DNA of 64,000 bases from Microcosmobacter sp040493455 (GCF_040493455.1 NZ_JANFDA010000001.1:434001-498000); one strand, 5' to 3'; shown: positions 52,151-61,777, counted from the stretch's first letter. Notes: generated by a model from the letters alone, not told the origin. A program made the numbers and translations.

Positions 52151-53589
52151 AAACTACAACTTGTAATTTCGGTAACCCTTAGTGTATTTACCATACCTTT
52201 ATCTTGTATTGGCATAGCAGCAAGGCTGATAAGCATGTCACCCTCTTCTAAATACCCTTTTTTGCATGCAATAGCGTTTACATCCTCTATGGTTTCATCG
52301 GTGCTTACAAACTTGTCATAGAAGAATGCTTTTACGCCCCAAAGCAAATTGAGTTGAGTAAGGATACGTTTGTTAGATGTAAACACTAGGATATGGGCAG
52401 ATGGTCTCCAAGCTGAAATTTGAAATGCAGTATATCCACTATTAGTCAAAGTCGAAATCGCTTTAGCGTTAATTTCGTTAGCCATATGAGCTGCATGATA
52501 ACATACTGACTTGGTAATGTAACGTTTGGTTTTAATATGTGGAGGTGCTTGTGGTACTTGGATTAGGTGTGAATCTTCAACACTTTTAATAATATTAGAC
52601 ATTTGAGTAATCACCTGAACAGGATATTGTCCAACAGAGGTCTCTCCAGATAGCATTACAGCATCAGCTCCATCCATGACAGAATTGGCAACATCGTTTA
52701 CCTCCGCTCTGGTAGGCGTAAGGCTACTAATCATGCTTTCCATCATCTGTGTAGCAATAATCACAGGGATTCGGGCACGCTTGGCTCTAAGTACTAATTG
52801 TTTTTGAATTAATGGTACTTCTTGAGCAGGAACTTCAACACCCAAATCACCTCTTGCAACCATTAAACCATCACAATACGCAACAATCTTGTCGATGTTT
52901 TCTACTGCTTCAGGCTTTTCAATCTTAGCAATGATTGGAATTTTATGCTCACTATGTTCTTTAATTAAGTCTTGTAACTGAATAAGGTCATCGGCATGCC
53001 TAACAAAGGATAATGCAATCCAATCCACATTTTGACTAATAGCAAAAATGGCATCTTTAACATCCTTTTCAGTTAAGGCTGGTTGAGAAATAGCTGTATT
53101 TGGGAGGTTAACACCTTTCTTAGACTTTAAAGGACCTCCTTGTATTACTTTAGCTTTAACTTCAGATTTTTTATCTGTAGAAACAACTTCAAAAATTAGT
53201 TTACCATCGTCTAGCAAAATGCGTTCACCTGGTTTTGCATCTTGAGGGAAGTTGTCATAAGTCATATAGACTCGTTGCTTGGTACCTTCAAAAGGAGCTC
53301 CAGTTGCAAAGATGATTTCATCACCTACATTAACAACAATATCACCCTTCATCACACCAACACGCAACTTTGGCCCTTGAAGATCTCCTAGTATTGCAGC
53401 ATTGTAACCAAATTCATCATTGAGCTCTCGTATCATGGTCATGCGTTCTATAACATCGTCATAGTTGGCATGCGAAAAATTAATTCTAAATACATTAACA
53501 CCTTCATCCAACATTGCTTTCAAAGTTTCCTTTTTGCTTGTTGCTGGACCTAGTGTAGCTACTATTTTGGTTTTCTTACGATTTGGCAT
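52147..53589 (-). CDS. pyk: pyruvate kinase
   Basis: 480 residues. It converts PEP and ADP to pyruvate and ATP. Features: KIVATLGPAT (8-17), FRINFSHANY, ILGDLQGPKLRVG, the signature IIAKIEKPEAVENID, GLMVARGDLGVEV, and PTRAEVNDVANSV. Three pyruvate-kinase domains in order, full length. Last gene in the acpP-fabF-rnc-IPExxxVDY-pyk run, 3 bp after the IPExxxVDY gene, and convergent with dinB. Confidence 0.97.
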   Translation of the reverse strand: MPNRKKTKIVATLGPATSKKETLKAMLDEGVNVFRINFSHANYDDVIERMTMIRELNDEFGYNAAILGDLQGPKLRVGVMKGDIVVNVGDEIIFATGAPFEGTKQRVYMTYDNFPQDAKPGERILLDDGKLIFEVVSTDKKSEVKAKVIQGGPLKSKKGVNLPNTAISQPALTEKDVKDAIFAISQNVDWIALSFVRHADDLIQLQDLIKEHSEHKIPIIAKIEKPEAVENIDKIVAYCDGLMVARGDLGVEVPAQEVPLIQKQLVLRAKRARIPVIIATQMMESMISSLTPTRAEVNDVANSVMDGADAVMLSGETSVGQYPVQVITQMSNIIKSVEDSHLIQVPQAPPHIKTKRYITKSVCYHAAHMANEINAKAISTLTNSGYTAFQISAWRPSAHILVFTSNKRILTQLNLLWGVKAFFYDKFVSTDETIEDVNAIACKKGYLEEGDMLISLAAMPIQDKGMVNTLRVTEITSCSF

Positions 53590-53592
53590 AGA

Positions 53593-54069
53593 CTAAAAAA
53601 TTAAATTGTCTTTAGACTTTAAAGAATCTACCTCTACAGAATAAGTTGTAATTATCTGTGGGATATTTTGAAGCTTTCCGATAATCAAACGACTGTTAAT
53701 ACTATTCGATTCATGGGAAATCTTAATGAGGTAATCTACATTCTTAAGCTCAGGGATTAACTGATACGTCTTATAAACTCTGTCGGTTTCGAATAAAGAA
53801 CCTGAACTTTGCAAACTCTCCTCTTCGGTTTTACATTGATTGGCTATGAGATTCCAAGTAACAAATTGACTAGTGTTCTCCCATTCGTAAATTGGATATG
53901 AAGCAGCAAAATAATTGTAGTCTAGATCCTTCTCTTTTCGTTCTAGCTTTAGGTCTAGATATTGGTTTAATAAATAAGCCAATCGATAATCCTCTATTCT
54001 ACAATGAACTGCAATGAGAGTATACGATGCGTCATAAAAATCGTCAACAAGTAGCTTGTGCAACGCCAT
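53593..54069 (-). CDS. IPExxxVDY family protein
   Basis: 158 residues. The name-giving motif is IPELKNVDY (about residues 110-118). It is a Bacteroidota-specific family of unknown function that normally sits in the cluster between rnc and pyk, as here. A weak promoter (TTG-N23-TATATTTA, 54090-54123) may give it its own transcript with pyk. Confidence 0.9.
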   Translation of the reverse strand: MALHKLLVDDFYDASYTLIAVHCRIEDYRLAYLLNQYLDLKLERKEKDLDYNYFAASYPIYEWENTSQFVTWNLIANQCKTEEESLQSSGSLFETDRVYKTYQLIPELKNVDYLIKISHESNSINSRLIIGKLQNIPQIITTYSVEVDSLKSKDNLIF

Positions 54070-54089
54070 AACCTTTTGTCATTGAGGTG

Positions 54090-54123
54090 TAAATATAGCA
54101 CATTAGTAGTAGTTTACTCTCAA
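54090..54123 (-). promoter_or_regulatory. possible promoter for the IPExxxVDY-pyk transcript
   Basis: TTG (54123-54121), 23 nt, TATATTTA (54097-54090), one mismatch to the -7 consensus. About 20 bp from the -7 box to the start. Confidence 0.35.
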
Positions 54124-54202
54124 GATTTTATTAATGTTTGGGAGATAATGTTACGAAATCGTTATAGTAGTATAACTTTTATGATAAGCTAATAAAGAAA
54201 GG

Positions 54203-54946
54203 CTATATAACTTTGGAAATTTGATGCTGAAACGCAAAGAATGCACGTTTAGAAGCCTTTTCTTCTGCCTTCTTTTTTGAAGTTGCTCTGGCTTTGGCAA
54301 CAACTCTATCGTTAATAGAAAGTTTTACCGAAAAGTGTTTTAGGTCATCATTACCAGTGTCTTCGTAGACGTTATAATTGAATGTGTTTTTTTCTTTTTG
54401 ACACCATTCAATGAGTAAGCTTTTATAGCTTATCACTTTACCTTCGAGCTTTTCTATATCTACGTGAGGATTGATAACTCTATCAAAGATGAACTTTTCA
54501 CAACTTTTATAACCCTTATCTAAAAAAATAGCACCAACCAAAGCTTCAAAAAGGTTACCGTGAATATTATTTCCAAAATTCTGAATAGGGATATTGGATT
54601 CTACATGATCAATCAAATTGAGCTCTTTTCCCAATTCATTGAGGTGCTCTCTACTGACCACTTTAGAACGCATTTTGGTGAGATACCCTTCGTCGCCATG
54701 AGGAACTTCCTCAAAAAGATAAGACGCTATTACTGCGCTAAGCATAGCATCTCCTACAAACTCTAAACGCTCGTAGTTGAGCGCGTTACCCATTTTGTCC
54801 TTTATATTCATCGAACGGTGAGTAAACGCTTTTACATAGAGGTCTTTATGCTTTGGTTTGAAGCCAAGAATCTTTTCGAGATGTAAAAAAAAATTCCCGT
54901 CTTTAGTAGAACGGGAATTTTTCAATATGTTACGAATGAATCTCAT
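54203..54946 (-). CDS. rnc: ribonuclease III
   Basis: 247 residues. It cuts double-stranded RNA in rRNA and mRNA processing. The signature YERLEFVGDAMLSAVIASYL (about 59-78) carries the catalytic Glu and Asp. A second acidic pair follows in GNLFEALVGAIFLD. The dsRBD occupies the C-terminus (YKSLLIEWCQKEKNTFNYNV, ARATSKKKAEEKASKRAF). 7 bp after fabF. Confidence 0.96.
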   Translation of the reverse strand: MRFIRNILKNSRSTKDGNFFLHLEKILGFKPKHKDLYVKAFTHRSMNIKDKMGNALNYERLEFVGDAMLSAVIASYLFEEVPHGDEGYLTKMRSKVVSREHLNELGKELNLIDHVESNIPIQNFGNNIHGNLFEALVGAIFLDKGYKSCEKFIFDRVINPHVDIEKLEGKVISYKSLLIEWCQKEKNTFNYNVYEDTGNDDLKHFSVKLSINDRVVAKARATSKKKAEEKASKRAFFAFQHQISKVI

Positions 54947-54953
54947 TCGGGGT

Positions 54954-56204
54954 CTAGTCTATTTTCTTGAATAACACACAAGCATTGTGTCCGCCAAAAC
55001 CAAATGTATTACTCATAGCAACTTTAACGTCTCGTTTTTGTGCCTTGTTTAATGTTAAGTTCAACTCAGGATCTATATTTTCATCAACTGTAGAGTGGTT
55101 TATTGTTGGAGGCACGATACCATGCTCAATACTTAAGATTGATGCAATGGCTTCAATAGCTCCAGCAGCACCCAACAAGTGACCCGTCATAGACTTAGTC
55201 GAATTAATATTAATAGTCTTAGCATGATCGCCAAAGACTTCTGTAATTGCTTTCAATTCTGCTACATCACCTAGTGGTGTTGAGGTACCATGAGTATTGA
55301 TATGATCAACATCTTCAGGTTTCATGTTAGCATTTTCTAAACAATTACGCATTACAGCCATAACGCCAATACCTTCAGGGTGAGGAGCCGTCATATGATG
55401 TGCGTCAGAAGATAAACCTCCACCAACGACTTCAGCATATATTTTTGCACCTCTAGCTTTAGCATGCTCATACTCTTCAAGAATAATAGCACCAGCACCT
55501 TCACCAAGTACGAAACCATCTCTGGTTGCGTCAAATGGTCTTGAAGCCGACTCAGGGCTCTCATTTCTTGTAGATAAGGCATGCATGGCATTAAATCCAC
55601 CCATTCCAGCTATAGTTACAGCAGCTTCACTTCCACCTGTAACTACTACATCACAATGTCCTAAACGAATATAGTTTAGCGCATCGATCATAGCATTGGC
55701 AGAAGAAGCACAAGCTGATACTGTAGTATAGTTTGGTCCCATAAATCCATTTTTAATGGAAATATTACCAGGAGCAATATCAGCAATCATTTTTGGGATA
55801 AAGAAAGGATTAAACTTAGGAGTTCCGTCTCCTTCAGCAAAGTTTAGTACCTCTTCTTGAAAGGTCTCTAAACCTCCAATTCCTGCACCCCAAATAACAC
55901 CGACTCTAAGCTTATTTACCTCATCTAGGTTAAGATTAGCATCAGCAATAGCTTCATCTGAAGCAACCATTGCATATTGCGTAAACTTATCCATTCGACG
56001 AGACTCTTTTCTATGAATAAAGTCGGCGACATTAAAGTTTTTTACTTCGCAAGCGAATTTGGTTTTGAACTTTTCAGTGTCAAAATAAGTAATAGGTGCA
56101 GCACCGCTCTTACCATTAACAAGACCATTCCAATAATCGTCTTTGGTATTCCCGATTGGCGTCAAAGCACCTAAACCAGTTACTACAACTCGCCTTAATT
56201 CCAT
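54954..56204 (-). CDS. fabF: 3-oxoacyl-[acyl-carrier-protein] synthase II
   Basis: 416 residues. It elongates fatty acids by condensing malonyl-ACP with acyl-ACP. Catalytic Cys in TVSACASSANAM (about 165), His in NTHGTSTPLGD (about 304) and His in MTGHLLGAAGA (about 341). Length normal. 12 bp after acpP and 7 bp before rnc, typical of the phylum. Confidence 0.97.
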   Translation of the reverse strand: MELRRVVVTGLGALTPIGNTKDDYWNGLVNGKSGAAPITYFDTEKFKTKFACEVKNFNVADFIHRKESRRMDKFTQYAMVASDEAIADANLNLDEVNKLRVGVIWGAGIGGLETFQEEVLNFAEGDGTPKFNPFFIPKMIADIAPGNISIKNGFMGPNYTTVSACASSANAMIDALNYIRLGHCDVVVTGGSEAAVTIAGMGGFNAMHALSTRNESPESASRPFDATRDGFVLGEGAGAIILEEYEHAKARGAKIYAEVVGGGLSSDAHHMTAPHPEGIGVMAVMRNCLENANMKPEDVDHINTHGTSTPLGDVAELKAITEVFGDHAKTININSTKSMTGHLLGAAGAIEAIASILSIEHGIVPPTINHSTVDENIDPELNLTLNKAQKRDVKVAMSNTFGFGGHNACVLFKKID

Positions 56205-56216
56205 AAAAAATGTGAC

Positions 56217-56450
56217 TTATTTTGCGTCTTCTATATAAGAAATAGCTTGACCTACTGTTGCAATGTTTTCAGCTTGATCATCTGGAATCTGGATATCGAA
56301 CTCTTTTTCGAACTCCATGATCAATTCCACTGTATCCAAAGAATCTGCTCCTAAATCATTAGTGAAGCTTGCTTCGGTTACGACTTCGTTTTCATCAACA
56401 CCTAATTTATCAACGATAATCGCTTTTACTCTTGATGCAATGTCTGACAT
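56217..56450 (-). CDS. acpP: acyl carrier protein
   Basis: 77 residues. The 4'-phosphopantetheine serine is in LGADSLDTVELIM (Ser at about residue 36). Acidic protein, full length. First gene of the fatty-acid/rnc cluster and divergent from purN across 190 bp. Confidence 0.98.
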   Translation of the reverse strand: MSDIASRVKAIIVDKLGVDENEVVTEASFTNDLGADSLDTVELIMEFEKEFDIQIPDDQAENIATVGQAISYIEDAK

Positions 56451-56640
56451 AATCTTTTAATTTTTAAGTTTTAATTAGGTGGCAAAAATAAAAAACTTTA
56501 TTGTAATAAACACCTTTGCGTACAAATTGTGCCTATAATTTACTAAAAATATAGATTCAACAATTTTTTATTTTACCGTCTAATTGTAAATTATTATTCT
56601 TTTTTTTGTTTTCGAACTTTCGTAGCACTGATATCTAAAC

Positions 56641-57210
56641 ATGAAACGTATTGTAATTTTTGCTTCCGGTTCCGGAACTAATGCTGAAAATCTGATTCGG
56701 TTTTTTCAAGAAAGAGATGACGCTACAGTGTCCGCTGTGTTGACTAACAATCCTCATGCCAAAGTTTTAGATCGATGTAAAAAACTAAAAGTCAGCGGGT
56801 TGTCATTCAATAGAACAGCGTTTACAGGCACTCATGATGTGCTAAATATCCTGAAAAGTATTCAACCCGATTTGATAGTATTAGCTGGATTTCTATGGAA
56901 ATTCCCTGAAACTATGCTAAACGAATTTCCAAATAAGGTTATTAATATTCACCCAGCCCTGTTACCTAAGTACGGCGGAAAAGGGATGTATGGGAAGTAT
57001 GTTCATGAAGCTGTTGTTGCTAATAAAGAAGCCGAAACAGGAATAACAATACACTACGTTAATGAACATTATGACGAAGGGGCGATTATTTTTCAGGCAA
57101 AATGCTCAGTAAATACTTCTGATACAGCTGAAGATGTAGCTGCTAAAATTCATGAGCTAGAAATGGAACACTTTCCGAAAGTAATGGCGAAGTTGTTAGG
57201 TGAGCAATAG
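56641..57210 (+). CDS. purN: phosphoribosylglycinamide formyltransferase
   Basis: 189 residues. It transfers formyl from 10-formyl-THF to GAR in purine synthesis. Seen: FASGSGTNAENLI (8-20), VLAGFLWKFPETML, NIHPALLPKYGGKGMYG (catalytic His) and GITIHYVNEHYDEG (catalytic Asp). Divergent from acpP. A 10-bp inverted repeat follows its stop. Confidence 0.96.
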   Translation: MKRIVIFASGSGTNAENLIRFFQERDDATVSAVLTNNPHAKVLDRCKKLKVSGLSFNRTAFTGTHDVLNILKSIQPDLIVLAGFLWKFPETMLNEFPNKVINIHPALLPKYGGKGMYGKYVHEAVVANKEAETGITIHYVNEHYDEGAIIFQAKCSVNTSDTAEDVAAKIHELEMEHFPKVMAKLLGEQ

Positions 57211-57263
57211 TTCTCGATACTTCACTTCGAGCATTATTGACTTGTTTAAGAATGTATCGAGAA
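57211..57263. repeat. long inverted repeat TTCTCGATAC ... GTATCGAGAA
   Basis: Perfect 10-bp arms (57211-57220 and 57254-57263) enclose 33 bp in the gap between purN and the RNase H gene. The arms resemble an interspersed repeat type known from flavobacterial genomes. No T-run after the second arm, so not a standard terminator. Confidence 0.6.
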
Positions 57264-57315
57264 GTAGTTTAAAATCAATAATGATATGTGCTTGAATTAG
57301 GTTCAAGATTATAAA

Positions 57316-57957
57316 ATGAGTAAAAAGAAGAAGAAATTCTATACCGTTTGGAAAGGACACCATACAGGAGTCTTTGAAACTTGGGAAGATTGTAAGGCAC
57401 AAATCACAAATTTTGAAGGTGCTCAATATAAATCCTTTACTACGTTTGAAGCTGCTAAGAAAGCGCTGAAAGGAAATTATAAAGATTATATTGGAAAAAG
57501 TAAAGTCTTCAAAAGTGAACTCACTGAAGAACAACTTAAGAAAATTGGAAAGCCAAACTTTAACTCAATTAGTGTTGACGCAGCATCTTCTGGAAATCCT
57601 GGTAAGATGGAATACAGAGGTGTAGATACCAAAACCAAAAAACAAATATTTATTCAAGGCCCATTTGAAGAGGCTACAAATAATATAGGTGAATTTTTAG
57701 CCATAGTACATGCTTTAGCATTGTTAAAGCAAAAGGATAGTGACCGAATTATCTATACTGACTCCAGAACCGCTATGAGTTGGGTGAAAAAGAAAACCTG
57801 CAATACCAAACTTGAACGTAACAATAAGAATAAACCAGTTTTCGACCTTGTAGATCGTGCTATTAATTGGCTAAACAACAATACGTATAGGACTGTTATC
57901 GTAAAATGGGAAACCAAAGCTTGGGGAGAAATCCCAGCTGACTTTGGAAGGAAGTAA
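57316..57957 (+). CDS. rnhA: ribonuclease H with N-terminal viroplasmin domain
   Basis: 213 residues. N-terminal viroplasmin-type RNA-binding domain (KFYTVWKGHHTGVFETWEDC, about 6-50), as in eukaryotic RNase H1. RNase H domain from about residue 75: Asp in SVDAASSGNPG, Glu in NNIGEFLAIVHAL, Asp in IYTDSRTAMSWV, final Asp in EIPADFGRK. All four catalytic acids are present. It removes RNA in RNA-DNA hybrids. Confidence 0.95.
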   Translation: MSKKKKKFYTVWKGHHTGVFETWEDCKAQITNFEGAQYKSFTTFEAAKKALKGNYKDYIGKSKVFKSELTEEQLKKIGKPNFNSISVDAASSGNPGKMEYRGVDTKTKKQIFIQGPFEEATNNIGEFLAIVHALALLKQKDSDRIIYTDSRTAMSWVKKKTCNTKLERNNKNKPVFDLVDRAINWLNNNTYRTVIVKWETKAWGEIPADFGRK

Positions 57958-57959
57958 AG

Positions 57960-58568
57960 TTAATTACGCCACTTTACCCAAACAATCATCGAAACATTAT
58001 TCACGTCACCATTACCATCATCGATAATTCTACCGTTAATAAAATCTCCGGCCGAAAAATCTATATTCAAAGAACTATTCGTATACTCAGAAGCTGAAGT
58101 TGTTACCGTAGTTGCTGAATTTGTAGTATTTCCATTTCTTACCTGGATAGAAAACTCTTTAGATTGAGCACCATTGTTAGAATTCGACTTTACGGAAACA
58201 TAAGTTATAGTACCATCAAAAGGCATTAAATAACCAGAACGGTTATTGTTTTGATTACCAACAGTTCTTAAATTGGTGTCATCAGCTCCTCCTGACCTCC
58301 CAAGCTGTAAAGGTGTAACCTCTACACTAAGCCATTTGCTACGAGTAGCATCATACATAAAAAGCTTGTCGCCAATAACAGCAATTTGCCCTGTAGTATT
58401 TCCAGTAGGAGAAGATTGAGGATTTAATTCAAGAGCAGGAATGCCAGTATCAGTAGTTTCAATTTCTAATTCGGCAGTAGGATCAGTGGTACCTACACCA
58501 ACTTGGGCAGATACGGAATAACATGTAAAAAATAACAGAAAAAAATAAATAGCCAGAAGGTCTTTCAT
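57960..58568 (-). CDS. secreted protein, unknown function
   Basis: 202 residues with a signal peptide (ending SVSAQ). GVGTTDPTAELEIET and PALELNPQ resemble the N-terminal part of flavobacterial surface or tail-fibre-like proteins. The C-terminal half is Asn/Ser/Thr-rich beta structure (NSATTVTTSASEYTNSSL). No sorting domain. Function unknown. Convergent with the RNase H gene (stops 3 bp apart). Confidence 0.7.
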   Translation of the reverse strand: MKDLLAIYFFLLFFTCYSVSAQVGVGTTDPTAELEIETTDTGIPALELNPQSSPTGNTTGQIAVIGDKLFMYDATRSKWLSVEVTPLQLGRSGGADDTNLRTVGNQNNNRSGYLMPFDGTITYVSVKSNSNNGAQSKEFSIQVRNGNTTNSATTVTTSASEYTNSSLNIDFSAGDFINGRIIDDGNGDVNNVSMIVWVKWRN

Positions 58569-58653
58569 GATATAACAGATTTAGGGTTATACTATGATTA
58601 GAATGGCTATTACAGCAAAAGTACTAAAAATAAGCTTCAACTAAAAACAAGCT

Positions 58654-58683
58654 TTTGTACAGAATAAATTTTGAGTAAATTTG
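58654..58683 (+). promoter_or_regulatory. promoter of the PfkB kinase gene
   Basis: TTTG (58654-58657), 18 nt, TAAATTTG (58676-58683). Transcription start predicted near 58690, 16 nt before the ATG. Confidence 0.6.
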
Positions 58684-58705
58684 CACTTCATTTCAAAACG
58701 CTTTT

Positions 58706-59632
58706 ATGAGCAAATTAGTGATTGTCGGAACTGTAGCTTTCGACGCTATCGAAACACCTTTTGGTAAAACAGATAAGATTCTTGGAGGGGCAGCAACATT
58801 TATAGGTTTAGCAGCATCACAGTTTAAGGTAGATTCATCAATAGTATCTATTGTAGGTGGTGACTTCCCACAGGAATACTTAGACTTGCTTTCCGACAGA
58901 AACATTGACATTACTGGAGTAGAAATCGTTAAAGATGGAAAAACGTTTTTCTGGAGTGGGTTGTATCATAATGATATGAATTCGCGCGATACTTTGGTTA
59001 CAGAGTTAAATGTATTAGCAGATTTTGAACCAGTGGTTCCAGAAGCCTACAGAGATGCAGAAATTGTAATGTTAGGAAATTTACATCCACTAACGCAGCT
59101 TAGCGTTATTGAGCAAATGACCACTAAACCAAAAGCAATCATTTTGGACACCATGAACTTTTGGATGGATAATGCTTTGGAAGACTTGCACAAGGTTATG
59201 AAGCATATCGATGTGATTACAATCAATGATGAAGAAGCAAGACAGCTAACAGGAGAGTATTCACTTGTTGTAGCGGCCAGAAAGATTCATGAAATGGGGC
59301 CACAATATGTGGTTATTAAGAAAGGTGAACATGGTGCTTTACTATTTCACAAGGATAATGCATTCTATGCACCAGCATTACCTCTAGAAGAAGTTTTTGA
59401 TCCAACAGGAGCAGGAGATACTTTTGCAGGAGGTTTTGCAGGATATTTAGCAAGAACAGGAGATACTTCTTTTGAAAATATGAAGAACGCAGTAATCTAC
59501 GGTTCAACCTTGGCATCGTTCTGTGTTGAAAAATTTGGAACACAACGAATGGAGACACTCAAGGCCGATGAGGTACGCAAACGTCTCCAGCAATTTAAGA
59601 ATCTAACACAATTTGAAATAAAATTAACGTAA
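58706..59632 (+). CDS. PfkB family carbohydrate or nucleoside kinase
   Basis: 308 residues. Ribokinase-type fold, with GGAATFIGLAAS near the N-terminus and the anion-hole and catalytic loop DPTGAGDTFAGGFAGYLA near residue 235. Substrate (sugar, adenosine or other) is not decided. A terminator (59634-59660) lies right after the stop. Confidence 0.92.
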   Translation: MSKLVIVGTVAFDAIETPFGKTDKILGGAATFIGLAASQFKVDSSIVSIVGGDFPQEYLDLLSDRNIDITGVEIVKDGKTFFWSGLYHNDMNSRDTLVTELNVLADFEPVVPEAYRDAEIVMLGNLHPLTQLSVIEQMTTKPKAIILDTMNFWMDNALEDLHKVMKHIDVITINDEEARQLTGEYSLVVAARKIHEMGPQYVVIKKGEHGALLFHKDNAFYAPALPLEEVFDPTGAGDTFAGGFAGYLARTGDTSFENMKNAVIYGSTLASFCVEKFGTQRMETLKADEVRKRLQQFKNLTQFEIKLT

Positions 59633-59633
59633 C

Positions 59634-59665
59634 GAAACGCGCTCTAAAATGGAGCGCGTTTTTTT
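59634..59665 (+). terminator. terminator of the PfkB gene
   Basis: AAACGCGCTC / GAGCGCGTTT stem of 10 bp, 7-nt loop, followed by Ts. Confidence 0.9.
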
Positions 59666-59691
59666 ATTACAACAACCCATTATAATCCAAA

Positions 59692-61590
59692 ATGAGCGAT
59701 ACTTTAAAACACGAATGTGGTATAGCACTTATTAGACTCCTGAAACCTTTAGAATATTATAAGGAGAAATATGGTACAGCCTTTTATGGTGTAAATAAAA
59801 TGTACCTAATGATGGAAAAGCAACACAATCGTGGACAAGATGGTGCAGGTTTTGCGAGTATTAAATTAGATACTCAGCCTGGTGAACGTTATATCAGTAG
59901 AGTACGATCTATTGCGCAACAGCCGATACAAGATATTTTTTCCCAAATCAACGGACGTATCAATAAAGAGTTTACAGAACATCCAGAGTACAAGAATGAT
60001 GTTGAACTTCAAAAGAAAAACATTCCTTACATCGGAGAGCTTTTGTTAGGGCACGTGCGCTATGGAACCTTTGGGAAGAATAGCGTGGAGAGTGTTCACC
60101 CATTCCTAAGACAAAACAATTGGCAACACAGAAATCTTATCGTTGCGGGTAATTTTAACATGACCAATGTAACCCAATTGTTCAATAGGTTGATAGAACT
60201 GGGACAGCACCCAAAAGAAAAGGCAGATACCATTACCATAATGGAAAAGATTGGTCATTTTTTAGATGATTCTGTATCTAAGATTTATAAGGATTTAAAA
60301 AAGGAAGGATATAACAAGCAAGATGCTTCCCCTTTAATAGCTGAACGACTTAGAGTAGCCAAAATATTGAAAAAGGCTTCAAAGAATTGGGATGGAGGCT
60401 ATGCTATGGCAGGTATGTTAGGACATGGTGATTCGTTTGTACTTAGAGACCCAGCCGGAATACGCCCAGCATATTACTATAAAGATGATGAAGTTGTGGT
60501 TGTCGCTTCAGAACGACCAGTGATTCAAACTGTATTTAACGTTCCGTTTGAAGAGATTGTAGAATTAGATCCTGGACATGCTATTATCACTAAAAAATCT
60601 GGTAAAACAGCAATCAAAAAAATCATAGAGCCTCTAGAACGAAAGGCCTGTTCTTTTGAACGCATTTACTTTTCTAGAGGGAGCGATGCTGAGATCTATC
60701 AAGAGCGAAAAGAGCTTGGTAAATTATTAATGCCAGAAGTGCTTAAAGCTATTGATGAAGATACAGAGAATACAGTATTTTCATATATCCCTAATACAGC
60801 TGAGACTTCATTTTTTGGAATGATAGAAACCGTTGAAGAATTTCTTAACTACAAAAAAACGCAAGCCATATTAGCAGGTAAAGGTGGTTTATCTAAAGAA
60901 CGTGTGATTGAAATCCTATCGGAGCGACCACGAATAGAAAAGATAGCCATCAAGGATGTAAAACTTAGAACGTTTATCACTGAAGATAGTAGCAGAGATG
61001 ATTTAGTAGAACATGTTTATGATGTTACCTATGGTGTGATAAAACCAACAGATAATCTTGTAATCATAGATGATAGTATTGTAAGAGGAACAACCTTGAA
61101 GAAGAGTATCATAAAGATGATGGACAGACTGCATCCAAAAAAGATAGTAGTAGTCTCTTCTGCACCACAAATAAGATATCCGGATTGTTATGGGATAGAC
61201 ATGGCCAATCTCGAGAGCTTGGTTGCTTTTAGAGCTACTTTAGCATTGCTTAAAGACCATGATAAATATCATTTAGTAGAAGAGGTATATCATAAGTGTA
61301 AAGCACAAGTAGATTTAGAAGATAAGGATGTAAAGAACTTTGTAAAGGAGATTTACGACCAGTTTACACCAGAACAGATATCAAATAAAATTGCAGAGTT
61401 ACTTAGTGATGAAACGGTTGAAGCCGAAGTGCAGATTATTTTCCAACCCGTGGAAAATCTTCATAAAGCCTGTCCGAAGAATTTAGGAGATTGGTATTTT
61501 ACAGGGAACTATCCAACGGTTGGAGGTAACCGTGTGGTTAACAGAGCTTTCATTAATTTTTACGAAGGAAATAAGGAAAGGGCTTACTAG
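59692..61590 (+). CDS. purF: amidophosphoribosyltransferase (PurF-like, long form)
   Basis: 632 residues against about 500 for E. coli PurF. It makes phosphoribosylamine from PRPP and glutamine. N-terminal Ntn-type glutaminase: HECGIALIRLL has the Cys at residue 9, so eight residues must be removed or tolerated. HNRGQDGAGFAS, GHVRYGTFGK and AGNFNMTN are the usual glutaminase motifs. PRTase motif NLVIIDDSIVRGTTLKKSI is present. An insert and C-terminal extension explain the length. Paralogue status cannot be told here. Confidence 0.88.
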   Translation: MSDTLKHECGIALIRLLKPLEYYKEKYGTAFYGVNKMYLMMEKQHNRGQDGAGFASIKLDTQPGERYISRVRSIAQQPIQDIFSQINGRINKEFTEHPEYKNDVELQKKNIPYIGELLLGHVRYGTFGKNSVESVHPFLRQNNWQHRNLIVAGNFNMTNVTQLFNRLIELGQHPKEKADTITIMEKIGHFLDDSVSKIYKDLKKEGYNKQDASPLIAERLRVAKILKKASKNWDGGYAMAGMLGHGDSFVLRDPAGIRPAYYYKDDEVVVVASERPVIQTVFNVPFEEIVELDPGHAIITKKSGKTAIKKIIEPLERKACSFERIYFSRGSDAEIYQERKELGKLLMPEVLKAIDEDTENTVFSYIPNTAETSFFGMIETVEEFLNYKKTQAILAGKGGLSKERVIEILSERPRIEKIAIKDVKLRTFITEDSSRDDLVEHVYDVTYGVIKPTDNLVIIDDSIVRGTTLKKSIIKMMDRLHPKKIVVVSSAPQIRYPDCYGIDMANLESLVAFRATLALLKDHDKYHLVEEVYHKCKAQVDLEDKDVKNFVKEIYDQFTPEQISNKIAELLSDETVEAEVQIIFQPVENLHKACPKNLGDWYFTGNYPTVGGNRVVNRAFINFYEGNKERAY

Positions 61591-61691
61591 GTAAAAATCT
61601 TGAAATTAGCACTTTGTCCGAAAAAACCAGTGTTTTAACCAAAAAAAATGCATTTCATCCAATATTTATACTCTGTTAGACAAATTAAATA

Positions 61692-61777
61692 TACATTAGT
61701 AGAACCATAACATAAGTAGGTTAAGTTCATGGTAGATTTGGGGCAAAAAAAGGTGAACTCTTTGTTCACCTTTTTTT
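61692..61777 (+). ncRNA. small RNA-like repeat unit 1
   Basis: -7-like TACATTAG (61692-61699, one mismatch), then the unit from ACCATAACATAAGTAGG (61704) through TTAAGTTCATGGTAGATT and TGGGGC, ending in hairpin AGGTGAAC / GTTCACCT with A-run and T-run (61745-61777). Almost identical to unit 2. A short coding frame in unit 1 is not kept in unit 2, which argues for RNA. No good TTG upstream of the -7 box. Confidence 0.55.
61745..61777 (+). terminator. terminator hairpin copy 1 (AAGGTGAAC)
   Basis: A7-GGTGAAC / GTTCACC-T7 with loop TCTTT, highly symmetric. It ends small RNA-like unit 1. The same arms recur at 61979-62009 and 62602-62632. Confidence 0.85.
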
